A program made the translations under genes and the position numbers. The notes beneath the pieces were generated by a model, which worked only from the letters and a program-made list of their open reading frames with translations, was not told the DNA's origin and searched no databases. From Carettochelys insculpta (lineage: Eukaryota; Chordata; Testudines; Carettochelyidae), in assembly GCF_033958435.1 (NCBI RefSeq), contig NC_134142.1, positions 102,433,001-102,497,000 on the forward strand: a DNA stretch of 64,000 bases, given 5' to 3'. Each line of letters begins with the position of its first letter. The first letter of the stretch is position 1. This document shows, piece by piece, positions 13,140 to 24,042 of this stretch.

Positions 13140-14040
13140 GTGTGATCAGGGCCAGCCTTGAGAGAAGGTGAGCAAAGTGGTTGCCTTGGGCCCTCGCCTA
13201 TGGGGCCCTGTGCTCCCACCTGCTGGGCCTTGTTGTCAGCGTGCAGCCCTGGGCCCTGCAAACTCTTTGGCCAGATCTGCCTGCACTTGGCTATGATAGT
13301 CATGACGGGAGCCAGCGGCTTAAATCTCCCAGAGGCTACTGGACGTCATCTGAGAGCTTCTAAAGTGGTAAACCCCAGTGGCACAGACAGGCTAAGGTAG
13401 GCTGCCTGCCTGCCCTGGTTCTGTGCTGCTTCTGGAAGTGACTGGCATGTTTTGGTGGCTCCTGGCAAGGGTGTGGGGTTTCTGTGCTCTGCCAGCTCCG
13501 CAAGCATTGCTTTAGCATTTCCCATTGGCCAGGAATCATGGAGTTGTCACTCAGGTGGAGGTAGTGCACAGAGACCCTTTGTGCCCCTCATCTGGGGGCT
13601 GCAAGGAGGGATGGGTGGGCTGCTTCTGGGAGTGGCATGGGACCAGAGCAGGCAGGCAGTAGCCTTAGTCCTGCCATGACACCAACTGGGAGCTGCCTGA
13701 GGTAAGCACCATCCTGCCAGAGCACAACCCCAAACCCTGAGCCCTTCTTGGAATCCACACCCCCTCATGCATCTGAACCCCAATTGCCCAAACCCTGAGT
13801 CCCCTTCTACACCCAGACTCCCTCGAAGAGACCACACCTTCTGCTATACCCAAATCCCCTGCTCAGCCCAGAGCCCCTCCCATACTTTAAACCCCTGGGC
13901 TCCTGCTCAGAGAATGTACCCAAACCTTTTGCCCCATCCTGGTGAAAGTGAGTGGGGGAGGGAGATGTAGTTGGTGGGGGATGGGCCATGGCAAAGGGCC
14001 AGAGAAGAGTTAAGGCAGACTGGGGAAATCGAGGGCCAGG
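13140..14040. repeat. GC-rich turtle-type interspersed repeat
   Basis: Starts 'agggccagccttgagag' and 'gcaaagtggttgccttgggc', and contains 'cccattggccaggaatcatgg' and a C-rich run at 13720-13935 of irregular 'aaccccaaaccctgagccc' units, ending 'ccccatcctggtgaaagtga'. I recognise this order of blocks from a common GC-rich repeat in turtle genomes; its class is not certain. Open frames of up to 130 codons on either strand follow base composition and show no domain. Confidence 0.5.
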
Positions 14041-14204
14041 ATAAGTGCTTATGCTGACACACCGTATTTGGAGATAAAATAAAGAGCCCGTGTACAGCCC
14101 ATGTAAGGACTGGCCAGAATTACACTCCCTGTTCTTGGGGAAACACAGGGCTTGCAAAGCACCCAAGTTTGCAGGGAATAGGTGACACAGCCCTTCCACT
14201 GGTC

Positions 14205-14375
14205 TGAATTGTGCTCTGCTATGTCACAGTGTCTTGATTTGTCACAAAGCTCTTTTGGGACAGAGAACATCATTTTGCTGTATGTTTGTACAGTGCCTAG
14301 CACAGAGGGGTCCTGCTTTCTGGTGAGGGCTTCCAGGTGTTACTGAAATACACATAAGAAGTAATTATAATAGCA
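14205..14375 (+). repeat. SINE-like tail
   Basis: Contains 'tgtttgtacagtgcctagca', 'gaggggtcctg', then 'ttactgaaatacacataaga'. This is the order in a well-known amniote SINE-like tail (cctagcacaatggggtcctg, then ctaccgtaatacaaataat). A second copy lies at 39205-39315. Confidence 0.5.
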
Positions 14376-17300
14376 AAACTGGGGTACTCTGGGAGGATAA
14401 TGCTCTTCTTAAGGCACTGTCATACGTCAGTTGTTGTTAAAAGCATCCATCTAGTCCCAGGGGAGAAAAGTCCAGTCTGTCTACATAGTATTCTCCCACA
14501 AGAGCAGCTGTGTTTCAGTGTATGGGTGATGGTCCCAAGCTACTTAATTTTCTCTGAGTGGAAGGCAGGGAGGAGATTTTTTTTCCCTGCTGACATGAAT
14601 CTACCCAACAGAGGTAAAACTTTACTGAATACTGATGAAAAGAAGAGATAAGCAAGTCAGTTTGGGTCTCGTTTGCAGAAGGACTGTAAGAATTATTCTT
14701 TTTTATTAAAAAAATCCTCATTGGAATGGTAATTTTGATTTTGATTATCTTTCATGCCCTGCTTTGAAGTTTTTCTGACAAAAATAAATAGCTCCATAAC
14801 AGAGAGGATTATAGTAGTCTTGTTTAGAATCATCTGACTGAGTGGCATCTAATTTCAGAATATATAAGGTTTTATTGAGGCCATAGAGACTTTGAAAGAG
14901 CTTGACTCTCTTCTGTTTTCTAAATTTTCTATAAACGGTTTAAGGGTCTTTTTTTTAGTTCAGGCAAAAAAACAAGGCCTAAAATATTTTCATCAGTCAC
15001 ATTGTTGAAGAAATATAAAAGACACAATTCAGTTTAAATAAAGCGGTAGCTAGGTTACATCATCCTTATCTTAGTAAAAAGTATTCTCCAATTTTTCAAT
15101 CCACCCTCCCTCCTCCCCCTGAAAAACAAAACAAAACCCAAAACCCTGTGACTCCACTATGAAGGCTCTGCTTGGATAAATCAGGTTTTGGCAGCTCTGT
15201 AATTCAATACTTCTAGCTGTACTAGAATGGGAGTGGGATGTTTCAAGCTTTATGATTCTGTTCAGTTCTGGAGTGTTAATGGGGCTATTTGTAAAAAAAG
15301 AAATGTAATGAGTTATCACAGAACACAGCAAGAACTCTGGAAAGGGGCAGCTCCCATCCATCACCCATTCTAGTGTATTCACAAAAGAACAGTGCAAGAA
15401 ATCTTGGGAAGATGATGGGGAATTTTGCCTTTCCTCTAACCTGATTTTCACAAATTGTGGTGGGCTGGAAAATATTATTTTCTTTATAAAATGACCCCAA
15501 TATAATCCTAAATTTCCTGGCCAAATATGAGGTTCAGGATGGATTTGTTTTTCTCTGTCTGTTAGGCTTGGTGGGGGTTCATCTTAATTAAAGTGCATTT
15601 ACTGAAATGACAGTATTGCCTCATGTTTAGCTAATATAACTCAGAGTGCTGGCACTTCTCTGTTTCAGAGGCACCTCCTTGTGCCTCTGCCAGTGAAGTT
15701 AGTCATTTCTATAAACCACTTCTCTGAGCTTTCAACTTGATATATCAGGTCTTGGCTTTGGAGTAATTTTTTATTATATAAATTAAGAGTAATAAACCTC
15801 ACTGACTTGGATTTTTTAAGTGAGAGGCATGAAAAGAGAAACAAAGCTTTATCAGCTTGTATCCTGATGCAGCTTTGGACCACAATTCAGTCCAAATTCT
15901 TATTTAGTTATAACTTGGTTCAAACTCCCAATGAAGTCAAAGGGAGTTTCAACGGAATATGGATTTAGGAGGGACTGGAGGATCTGACCCGAAGATATTT
16001 GAATTAATTCATTTCACATTGTTCTCAGACAGTGAAACAGCTCAGGGTAACAAAATGAAACAAGAACAAACAGTGCAGCAGGAAACAATCTAAAGTACAG
16101 GATAATCAGTTTTTCACATTCTGGGCTTTTACATATATTCTTGCATATATCCCATTAAAGCAGGACCTTTTGTTTCATACAAAGGAAATGAAGACCATAT
16201 GAACTCTAGAGAACCATGTCCTCCTATGGAGTAAGTCGGAATAGCTCCACTAAAGTAATTTACATGCTGCTGCAGATCTGACTTTGAATCCTTTTGATGT
16301 AATTAATAAGCAGTAGTCAGGAGGGTAGTAAAGGCGTCCTTTCTAGATCTGGTCATTTTTCCATAACAAGAACTTTCCCAACATGCTGAAAGCGAGCAGT
16401 ACAATGGAGGTTTGTTGGGAGCTGCAGTAACAATCCTGCAGCTATCAATAGATACTGAGTTTAATTTCTCCCTGTTAATACTGAAAACCCAGAGGGTGGA
16501 GAGTGGAGCCCACACAAAATGGCCGCTAGCAATGTCGGTGCAATTCTTTGAGTTGTGATCTCAAATGTGTGCTAATTTTGGGGCATCCGGGCCATGATTA
16601 GAAAAAGCCGTTAGATTGTTTTCGTCCCTTTCAACGCTGCCCAGAGCCCAGACTGGCCATTTTACAGCACTTTTGTGAGGATTCAGCCATCGTGATAGTT
16701 GTGTTCTAAGGCATGGGAAATATGCCGAAAAGCAGTGAGCCAGCATGTCTCAGTGGGCTGCTGTTTGACAGTTACTCTCCTAATCCTCACTATGGTCCAG
16801 GGCTGTTCCCATGAAGTCAATGAGGGTAGGATCAGACTCTGTTTGCTACCCTGTAATGGGGTGGATGATTCTGAAGAAGGAATATGTCTTTGCTGTTAGA
16901 CCTTTGCTCTCCAATGGGTAATGTGTTATTTCAGGGTCAGCGGTGAGATGAAAGAACAGATCCTTGCTGTTTAGCATACAAGGCTACATCCTCAACTGCA
17001 GTTGTGTATTTCACAGTACAGCTCAGCAGAGGATGGCAAAGGTTGCTTTAAGTCACATTTGCACTCCCTGATGCTTGACTGGCTTATCCCCTTGGATAAG
17101 TTAGAGCAACCTGGGAGCTGTTCTAAATTACACCGATATCCAGTGGCCTCCAATGAAGCAATTCATATCACAGGTGGGAATCCCTGGACCAGCTCTTCTA
17201 CCCTGACCACGGAGAGAGGCATGGGAGCTGTTATGTCAGCACTTACCTTGAGAATAATGGCTACCCAAGGGTCATTTTGTGATAGGATTGTTTTATTTTG

Positions 17301-18044
17301 TTACAGTGGCCGCAGTACAGGACAAAATCTAGCCCAAATTTTCTCAGAGATCAGCAAAAAGGAAATGGTTTATATTTCTTTTGAGTTTGCTTACAGGACA
17401 AAAATCTATAATGTACAGGGTGACACACATGGGAGATGATATTATCCATCAGAAGTGTTTTATATGAACCAGCCAATTTCAATATATTGTCTATTCTATT
17501 AAATAGGCAAACTAAATGCTATACAGAGCATGGGACATTAATATCAGAGAAGAGCATTTTTCCATATGAGATGCTTTTAACTAATGGGTGGTTCCTAAGT
17601 GATTTACCAAGCCAGATCAGAGAGTAAGTGGAATAATTTGGGCACATCCTGTAAGACAAGGGTATCCCATCAGGTGTGCATGAACTTTCAAAATGAAATA
17701 AAACAGCACCTTGGCAGTCTGACATTGTAAACAGGATTCCTGAAAAGGTGCTGTATATCTTTCTATTAGCTCTCCCCTTTGGACATTACAAAAACGTGAG
17801 GGATTCATTTATTGAAACATATATTGATTAGGACCATGCATCTGCTGGAATTTATTCAGACACCTATGAGGAAGGATCACCTACGTTTCCTTCAGCCTGT
17901 GCATTGTCCCCCACAGAGGTGGAGTCATGGCAAAAAGTGTTGTAGTTGTCTGTTTCTGTTCATTATAGAAACAACACAGGTGAGGACCATTTGTGATAGA
18001 ATGATCTATTAATTCCTGGGCAGTAATAGGACAGAGTGGGAAGT
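14376..18044. other. Unassigned non-coding DNA
   Basis: No exon or RNA gene recognised. Two short motifs ('cccaatgaagtcaaagggag' at ~15928 and 'ttacaccgatatccagtgg' at ~17130) belong to a dispersed hairpin-like motif discussed in the findings. An open frame at 17002-17439 (145 codons) has no recognisable domain. Confidence 0.35.
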
Positions 18045-18330
18045 GAGTGGGTTACAGATGGTTGTAATTAAGCCATAAACCTAATGTGTTGTGCTAACCA
18101 GTGGTTTTCAACTTGCAGGGGACTCAGTAGATTTATGTCCAAGATTTCCAAAGAGGTCATCCCTTCCATTTGAAAAGTTTTAGGATTCCTTTAAAAAAAA
18201 GGTTGAAACCACTGTGCTAAACAATCTGTTCCATTTTGCATTTTGGTCTGATGCTTTACGTGCATTTCCCAGACTTGAAGAAGAGCTTTGTGTGGCTTGA
18301 AAGCCTGCCTCTGTCACCAGCACTAGTTGA
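18045..18330. mobile_element. PLE-derived fragments in opposite orientations
   Basis: 18045-18085 ('gggttacagatggttgtaat', 'aagccataaacct') matches the antisense of the Penelope-like repeat also present at 48199-48250. 18215-18330 ('aacaatctgttcc', 'cttgaagaagagctttgtg', 'gcttgaaagcctgcctctg') matches the sense tail of the same family, seen antisense at 48020-48110. The two halves face opposite ways and are separated by a short hAT-like MITE. This fits the inverted terminal arrangement often produced by Penelope-like elements, or two separate insertions. Confidence 0.5.
18099..18214. mobile_element. Tiny hAT-like MITE
   Basis: Ends are cagtggttttcaacttg and aaggttgaaaccactg, a near-perfect inverted pair of ~16 bp typical of hAT elements. 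The flanks gtgctaac (left) and tgctaaac (right) resemble an 8-bp target duplication with a small change. At 116 bp it is a heavily deleted non-autonomous copy. Confidence 0.6.
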
Positions 18331-19118
18331 ACCTTGCTCAAAGACTTTTTCTCTGAGTAAATGCCAATAGATTTGTGGTCCTAAACAATACATTATTGAT
18401 ACCAGAGGAAATGGCAGTGTCTTTCTGTTTGTAAGTAACCAGTTTTGTGGGGAGGTAATGTTGGTTTACATTTGAAATGCTTCTAGTTATAGAGGATACA
18501 AATCCAAGGCTGTGTGAGTGGCCACCTGGTTATGCAGAGAAGTTGATTTTAAAGTGCCATGGCCAGTAAAAGGAGATTGGTCTCTCTCCTCCCCACTGTA
18601 GCTTGAGTGAGAATTGATGTGACCAGAAGGTGTTGGGTGGAGTAGGGACAAGGCCCTGTCACATTATTCTCCAGCCATTCTGAGCTGCAAGAGTGGCCCT
18701 TAAGGGTTGTTGGGCCTGAATGTAAATAGGTGCAACCCAGATACTGCACTACTTTGTGTGAAGGATCCCAGCTGAACCCGGAATCCAAGTGTCTGCAAAA
18801 GTTGTGTAAAGTCACATTTCATCCCCTGAACATCCTGGCAAAGCTCATCCACAGCTCAGAATTGAGGCCTTTGTTTTCTGGTGGTCATGTGGCCCAGCTC
18901 CTCCTTCAGTCTGACTGGTTCTCCATTTAATATAATATAATACATATTCTGTGGGATTTCAGTCCAGGTGCTGCCTATTTCTGCTTCTCTCATTTTTTCT
19001 GTGGTGTTTGAAAAGGGGGAGCAATGAACTTGAAGGCAACTTTTCACTCATTTCTACTGCTGAACATATCTCTTTCCCTCAACACTTGTCTTAATCTCAC
19101 ACATGTGCTATAGACATA

Positions 19119-19265
19119 GTAACAGAGAGGGAGCTGTGCTAGTCTATATACTACCAAAATGAAAAGCAGTCAAGTAGCACTTTAAAGACTAGCAAAATAA
19201 TTTATTAGGTGAGCTTTTGTGGGACAGACCCACTTCTTCAGACCATAGCCAGACCAGAACAGACT
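19119..19265 (-). mobile_element. Penelope-like repeat tail, antisense
   Basis: The plus strand reads 'gtaacagagagggagctgtg', 'gctagtctatatactacc', 'gcagtcaagtagcactttaa' and 'gggacagacccacttcttca'. This is the reverse complement of the tail found in sense orientation at 56100-56185. On the minus strand it has CTGAAGA, a perfect GTGGG/CCCAC hairpin, then AAAA where the presumed ancestral form is GAAA (CpG decay). Assignment to Penelope-like elements is by analogy with the 48 kb copy and is inferred. Confidence 0.55.
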
Positions 19266-20939
19266 CATACATAGTGTTATCCATCACTTAAGTGACTTTG
19301 GGTAATTAATAACTATGACAGAGGAAAGGCCTAAAACAGTGGATGAGGTGGGGAGAAAGAGGATGAACACTTCTTCCATGCATGCTCTTCTGCCTAGGCC
19401 TGATGTTTCAGGAACATCTAGGTCTGATTGTCAGAGCCATATAGATATGTTCCCAAATTGCTGCATGCACGTTGTGAGGGATACTTGTTCCATGCTGGTT
19501 TGGGATTTTCTTGAAGAGGTGTATATCAGTGACATCTCTGTCTCCTGCCTCCTCTGGCCTTCAGAGAAGAGGAGGTTAACTATAAAGAGTTGTATTTGTC
19601 CAACATAAAAGGGCGTAGGGAGAGAAAATTTAGCTCGTGGCGCCTAATTGGATTCTACACCTGGCTGACTTGTGTTTTCTTTCCTTTTTTTTTTTTTAAC
19701 ATCTCTTGATAGGTTCTCAGGACTTGTCACCCTAAAAGAGGTATTCTTGATAGAACGACAGTATTGTTGAAAGTTCTGTTTTCCTCCAGATTCTGATGGC
19801 AGAAAGATGGAGGAAAGAGAAGAGCTGTTCTTTTTTCCTTATAAACAGATTTTCCTTAAATTCCATGAGTTTAGGTTTTACTAATATAGACATTTTAGGT
19901 CCTGATTTAGCAAGGTACCTTTGTTTTTCTTTCCAGATGGTATCTATTTTATCGCATGCTATGCAAGTCATGTTGGTGACATCCTTGAATATATCCATTG
20001 TTGTCATATTACCATGTTTGATGCTTTTGATTAGTTTGCTGTACTTGAAATTTCTGGTGTTGCAAAAATCTCTTTCCAAAGAACACTGAAGATCTTTCAT
20101 AGGCAATTACTTTAAAATGAACTGATCTTATTGATTTCTGCTGTAGATTTCCATAAAGGAGGACAGACATGTAATGAAATCATATTTTGTGTCAGTGTCA
20201 ATAATGCTACTTTTTCGAATATTCTCAGAATTATTCAAGTTGGGATTTTTGACATCCATCCCTTTATATCTAGCATGGTGTTGTCATTGCCTATCTCACT
20301 TTCAAGGCAGGTAAAATGATTTATTTTAGTGTTTCTTCGTGTGTGCTAATGGTTATTTTTGGGACACTGATCACGATCTGTTTTGTCTCCCTTGTGATGG
20401 GGAACAAACCAACTTGTTCTGCTGCATCTGCCTAAAGATTGTTCTCTTTCTTAAGCAGTGTGTTGAACTAAGCAGGACAAATTTGTCAGTGGAAATGAGG
20501 TCATATTGTTGGAAATATCACATGGCCATTAAATTTTCTTGGCTACCTTCTGCAAATTACTTTCCTCATGAGATACTCAATCACCATTGCAAGCAACAGT
20601 GGGGACATAATACACTACAAGCTATTGGCCAATATCATTACTATCGCTGCACTAGAATCTTTGATTCTAGTGATTTTTACTAGTATTCTGTAGTATGTTA
20701 GAACTTTCTAAACTCTGGCTCTGTGCATCCTGTCAGAAAACTCTGGGAATCTGTAAGGGTTATCACAAGAGAAGTCCAGCTTTCCTTCAGGTTTTGAGCT
20801 AAGATTCACCATTGGTTTCTTCTTAATCCCCTAATATTTTCTTTGCATTCTGCACATTTATTTTTTTACTATATAACATAGGAAAGAAGTTGGTTGAGTA
20901 TAGGTAGGAGTAAGAGTGGAACAGTCAAACACAAAAGAG
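19266..20939. other. Unassigned DNA; possible decayed antisense ORF at 19732-20106
   Basis: The minus strand of 19732-20106 stays open for 124 codons with many Lys residues and a Cys pair (TCIACDK). Further open stretches upstream on the same strand (to ~20300) are broken by stops. It could be an old transposon gene, but I recognise no family. The plus strand 20339-20683 (114 codons) also has no known domain. Confidence 0.25.
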
Positions 20940-21406
20940 TCCCATTAAAACATAACACATGCAGGCAAGCAACTGAATTTAGCAAATGGTAGAAGTCTAA
21001 ATACTACAGCGAACTGGACTGTTTGCATTGAATGAGGAGATTAAGGGGTAGGGACTGAGGTAAATTGGTGGACTGAGGATCATCCCTGGGAGCTGGCTAT
21101 AGTGGGGTACAAAATTTACAGGAAAGTCAGAGTATGTCATGTTGGCTGGGAAATAGCACTGTGTGTGAAAGACAGTAGAGAATCAAATGTTGTAAAAATC
21201 TTAAATGAATCAAATTGTACATAATCTCTACAGGTGGAAATTCCATGTTTGAACGGTAAGAGTACAGCAATAGGCATATACCACCATCCATCTGAGCAGG
21301 ATGGTGACAGTGATTGTGAAATGCTATGGGGGGGCGGGGTGAGAGGCTACAAAATCAGAACATACAATAATAACAGAGGATTTCAACTATTGCCATATTA
21401 ACTGGG

Positions 21407-21688
21407 GCTACATCTACATAAGGCAAAGTAAGTTGACCACAGATACTCAGTTCTACCCATAGTAATTGCATAGCTAGAACTGATGTATCTGTGCTCGGCT
21501 AACTTGGCTGTCCCTACTAGGGAAGGGCCATTGGAAAGTTTCTCCTATCAACCTCCATTACTCCTCACATCTCATGAGTGGTACAGAGGTCGATTTCACA
21601 TGTCCATAATAGATGTGTGAAATCAAACCCTGGAAGATTGACTCTGAGTGGGTCAATCTTTGGGGGAGCGAGGCAGTATAGATATAGC
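21407..21688. mobile_element. MITE nested in the CR1-like endonuclease
   Basis: Starts ggctacatctacataagg and ends ...gcagtatagatatagc; the reverse complement of the end is gctatatctatactgc. These worn inverted ends are of the same type as the unit at 3688-4494. It splits the CR1-like endonuclease frame exactly after the HINWGY block, which shows it is an insertion. ~280 bp, non-coding. Confidence 0.55.
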
Positions 21689-22039
21689 ATGTGGAAATAT
21701 CACTTTGGGATGTGATGCAGAGACAAAATTTATAGCCATAAATGACTGTTCCTGCTAGTTCTGGCACACATAATAAAGAGGCAGTTCTTCATTTAGTCTT
21801 AAATGGAGCCCTGGATCTTATCAAAGATGTAACCATAGTTGAATTATTTGGTAAGAGTGACCATAGTGTAACTAAATGTAGCATCCTGGTAGAGGGAAAA
21901 CTCTCCCTCCCCCCACTTCCCAGCGGAAAAAAAAGACCCCACACAGTAGCATTTGATGTCAGAAAGGGTCAATACACAAGAATGAGGATGATAGACAAAA
22001 AGAAATTAGAAAGAGAGTCACAAGAGTAAAATGCCTGCC

Positions 22040-22250
22040 ACCTGGAGCACAGTGCCCCTTCTCCCCCAATCGTCAGAGTTGTATGGAGCATACAGTGCAG
22101 CACTCCAGTGGTGATTTAAGGGGAGCGGGCTCTGGTCATTCTCCACTGCCACAGTAGCAGTGGCAGGAGCCCTTTAAATTGCTCAGCCCTTTAAATTGCT
22201 GGGCCCCAGAGCACTGCCCCCCACCAACTTCCTTCATCTCCTTCGGCAGG
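22040..22250. repeat. GC-rich repeat nested in CR1-like relic
   Basis: A GC-rich block ('gtgatttaaggggagcgggc', 'ggagccctttaaattgc' repeated, 'gccccagagcactgcccc') lies between two parts of the decayed LINE frame. The atttaa...tttaaat words form an inverted arrangement. Similar to 6500-6600. Boundaries are approximate. Confidence 0.4.
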
Positions 22251-22504
22251 CTTGATTGGAGGCAAAAAGGCATCTTTTAAAATTTGGTAGTCAAATCCAA
22301 ATGAAGAAAATAGGAAGGGTCACCAACATTGGTAAGTAAAATACAAAAGAATAATAGGGTAGGTAAAGTCTGAATACGAGAAGCAATTTGCTGAAGATGG
22401 AAAAACTAACTAATTTTTTTAAAGTACATCAGAAGCTAGACCCCTTCCAAACAAGAAGTGAGGCCATTAGACAACAAGGTGTTAAAGGAGCACTCAAGGC
22501 AGGC

Positions 22505-22569
22505 AACTGTTGCCTCCCGTGTTGATGCAACGCTGTTCAGCGATGCCGGAGTACCTCTCCGGGCGCGAG
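22505..22569 (-). repeat. 65-bp inverted repeat, left arm
   Basis: From aactgttgcctcccgtgttg to the ...gggcgcgag end, this is the reverse complement of 23779-23843 with only a few differences. It sits at the extreme 5' end of the inserted RTE-like element, next to the target-site duplication. Confidence 0.85.
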
Positions 22570-23069
22570 CCTGGGCATTTGTTATGGAGACTCTGGGCTG
22601 CCCAGACACCAGTGTCCCCCTCTCGGCTTTACTGATATAGTCCAAAGGAGAGGATAACCTCCACGTCTGGTACCAGCTCAGCTGCAGGAGTTGCCGGGAC
22701 AGTGCCAGAAGTTGACACTGAACTGCCTTCGGACTCCACTCCTGGTTTTCTGTCAGGGTTTACTCCCTTAGCCTTCCTCCTTCCCAGGATAGCCCACAAG
22801 GCAGTGGGGTGTGGAGTGTGGAGAATGTGGTTAAGGATCATACTACTTCATACCTCCCTGTCAGCATGAGTCACCATAGCTCCCTGTGGAGCCATGACCC
22901 TTCTCCCTACCTTTTGCCCCTCCCCCCAGCTAACATCACCATAGGACCCTCCCCAACCCACTACCCCATCTGCTCCCATGTCCACCCTCCTCACTGCACT
23001 GACCCCTCTCCCCCCAGCTGCTCTCAGTGCCCCCAGGTCCACCTTCCCCTATCGCTCTTCAGAGAATTT

Positions 23070-23155
23070 CTTTTTCTCTCCTTCTCTCTCTCTCTTTTCC
23101 TTCTTCTTCTCTCTCTTCCCCCTCTCTCTTCTTCCTTCTTCTTCTTCTCTCTTTT
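23070..23155 (+). repeat. Polypyrimidine tract
   Basis: About 85 bp made almost only of C and T ('tctctccttctctctctctc', 'cttcttcttctctctt'). It is part of the RTE-like 5' region. A simple low-complexity tract. Confidence 0.8.
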
Positions 23156-23267
23156 CGTGGTAGTGCTGCCTTGCAGGGCACAGGTGGAACACCATACCTG
23201 AAAAGGACAAACCCGGGGCTCCTCCCTCGGCGAACTCCCAGAGGCAAACTAGAGGAGCTTGGAGCCG

Positions 23268-23446
23268 GAGCCTGAGCTTGTGCTGTGCAGAGAAGAGCAG
23301 TTTGCAAGGTGTGAATTGGGGCAGTTCCCTGCCGGGTGAGCCTTGAAGGGGGGCTGAATAGACTGGAGGCAAGGCTTTGAGCCAGGCCTGACCAGCCAGC
23401 AGCTCTCCCTATAAGAAGGGAGCTCCCAGTGAACCAGGGGTGAGTA
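23268..23446 (+). repeat. 179-bp module, copy 1
   Basis: From gagcctgagcttgtgctg to aaccaggggtgagta. Repeated 330 bp downstream with two differences that I can find by eye. Contains the TATA-like word 'ctataagaaggg' near 23409. Confidence 0.9.
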
Positions 23447-23597
23447 GCGAACAGGGGGCAGCAGCCAACAGGGAAGGGAGTTTGCCTCTGGGCAAAGCGT
23501 CCTAGAGGAGCTTGGGTGAGTGTGGGATTTGTGGGGCTGTGTGGTGAGCTGGTGGGGGGTGAATGTCTGTCTGTCTGTGCAGCTATGTTACTTTGCA

Positions 23598-23776
23598 GAG
23601 CCTGAGCTTGTGCTGTGCAGAGAAGAGCAGTTTGCAAGGTGTGAATTGGGGCAGTTCCCTGCCAGGTGAGCCTTGAAGGGGGGCTGAATAGACTGGAGGC
23701 AAGGCTTTGAGCCAGGCCTGACCAGCCAGCAGCTCTCCCTATAAGAAGGGAGCTCCCAGCGAACCAGGGGTGAGTA
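23598..23776 (+). repeat. 179-bp module, copy 2
   Basis: Second copy of the module at 23268-23446, in the same orientation. The copies are separated by a 151-bp unique spacer holding a (tctg)n run. The tandem modular layout recalls monomer-type LINE promoters. Confidence 0.9.
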
Positions 23777-23778
23777 AC

Positions 23779-23843
23779 CTCGCGCCTGCAGAGGTACTCC
23801 GGCATCGCTGAACAGTGTTGCATCAACACGGGAGGCAACAGTT
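23779..23843 (+). repeat. 65-bp inverted repeat, right arm
   Basis: Runs from ctcgcgcctgcagaggtact to the 'ggaggcaacagtt' end. Reverse-complement partner of 22505-22569. It immediately precedes the leader of the endonuclease frame. Confidence 0.85.
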
Positions 23844-24042
23844 ACTGGTTATAAGCTCTTGCTCGACTGGCGTAGAGAACAAGCGCCAGGGGTTGCCTTC
23901 GACAGTGGGAGGGATCCTTGCATCTCACTGGACAGTCACCTCCTGCCTCAAGCTGGGCAGCCCCCAGCCAATAGGGTACTGTCCTGTCACAGTTCACCTG
24001 CCTTGCTGGGTGCATGAGGCTTAAGGTTCCTGAACCTGACAA

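Larger units (their letters stand above)
20940..22494 (+). mobile_element. CR1/L3-like LINE relic, 5' (endonuclease) part
   Basis: Decayed apurinic-type endonuclease of a CR1-superfamily LINE. Conceptual reading gives a VRSLNT-like start near 20993, an HVGWEIAL-like block near 21140, IPCLNGK near 21240, and the diagnostic DFNYCHINWGY at about 21379-21411 (the GDFN catalytic block). It resumes after an inserted element with AINDCS near 21735, then LHLVLNGALDLI and SDHSVTKCSILV (the SDH catalytic block) at 21790-21890. The linker towards reverse transcriptase (SNPNEENRK, KQFAEDGKTN) reaches 22494, where a large RTE-like element interrupts it. Multiple frameshifts and stops: inactive and old. 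Confidence 0.75.
22500..24042 (+). promoter_or_regulatory. Presumed 5' untranslated/promoter region of the RTE-like element
   Basis: GC-rich compared with the neighbourhood and without a credible coding frame. It carries the duplicated modules, each with a 'cctataagaaggg' TATA-like word, a polypyrimidine tract and the right arm of the inverted repeat. The 5' position next to the endonuclease start supports a promoter or leader role, but if a 5' inversion occurred the modules would be in antisense relative to the original RNA. Open frames on the minus strand here (up to 259 codons) simply reflect the duplicated module. Confidence 0.45.

Noticed and set aside
13807..14199. 130-codon open frame and overlapping frames on both strands
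   Set aside because: GC-rich interspersed repeat; overlapping frames on opposite strands with no recognisable product.
17002..17439. 145-codon open frame on the plus strand
   Set aside because: No domain or homologue recognised, and it overlaps a dispersed non-coding motif.
23059..23838. 259-codon open frame on the minus strand
   Set aside because: It runs through the duplicated 179-bp module and the polypyrimidine tract, repeats itself internally because of that duplication, and has no domain. It is antisense to the RTE-like leader.
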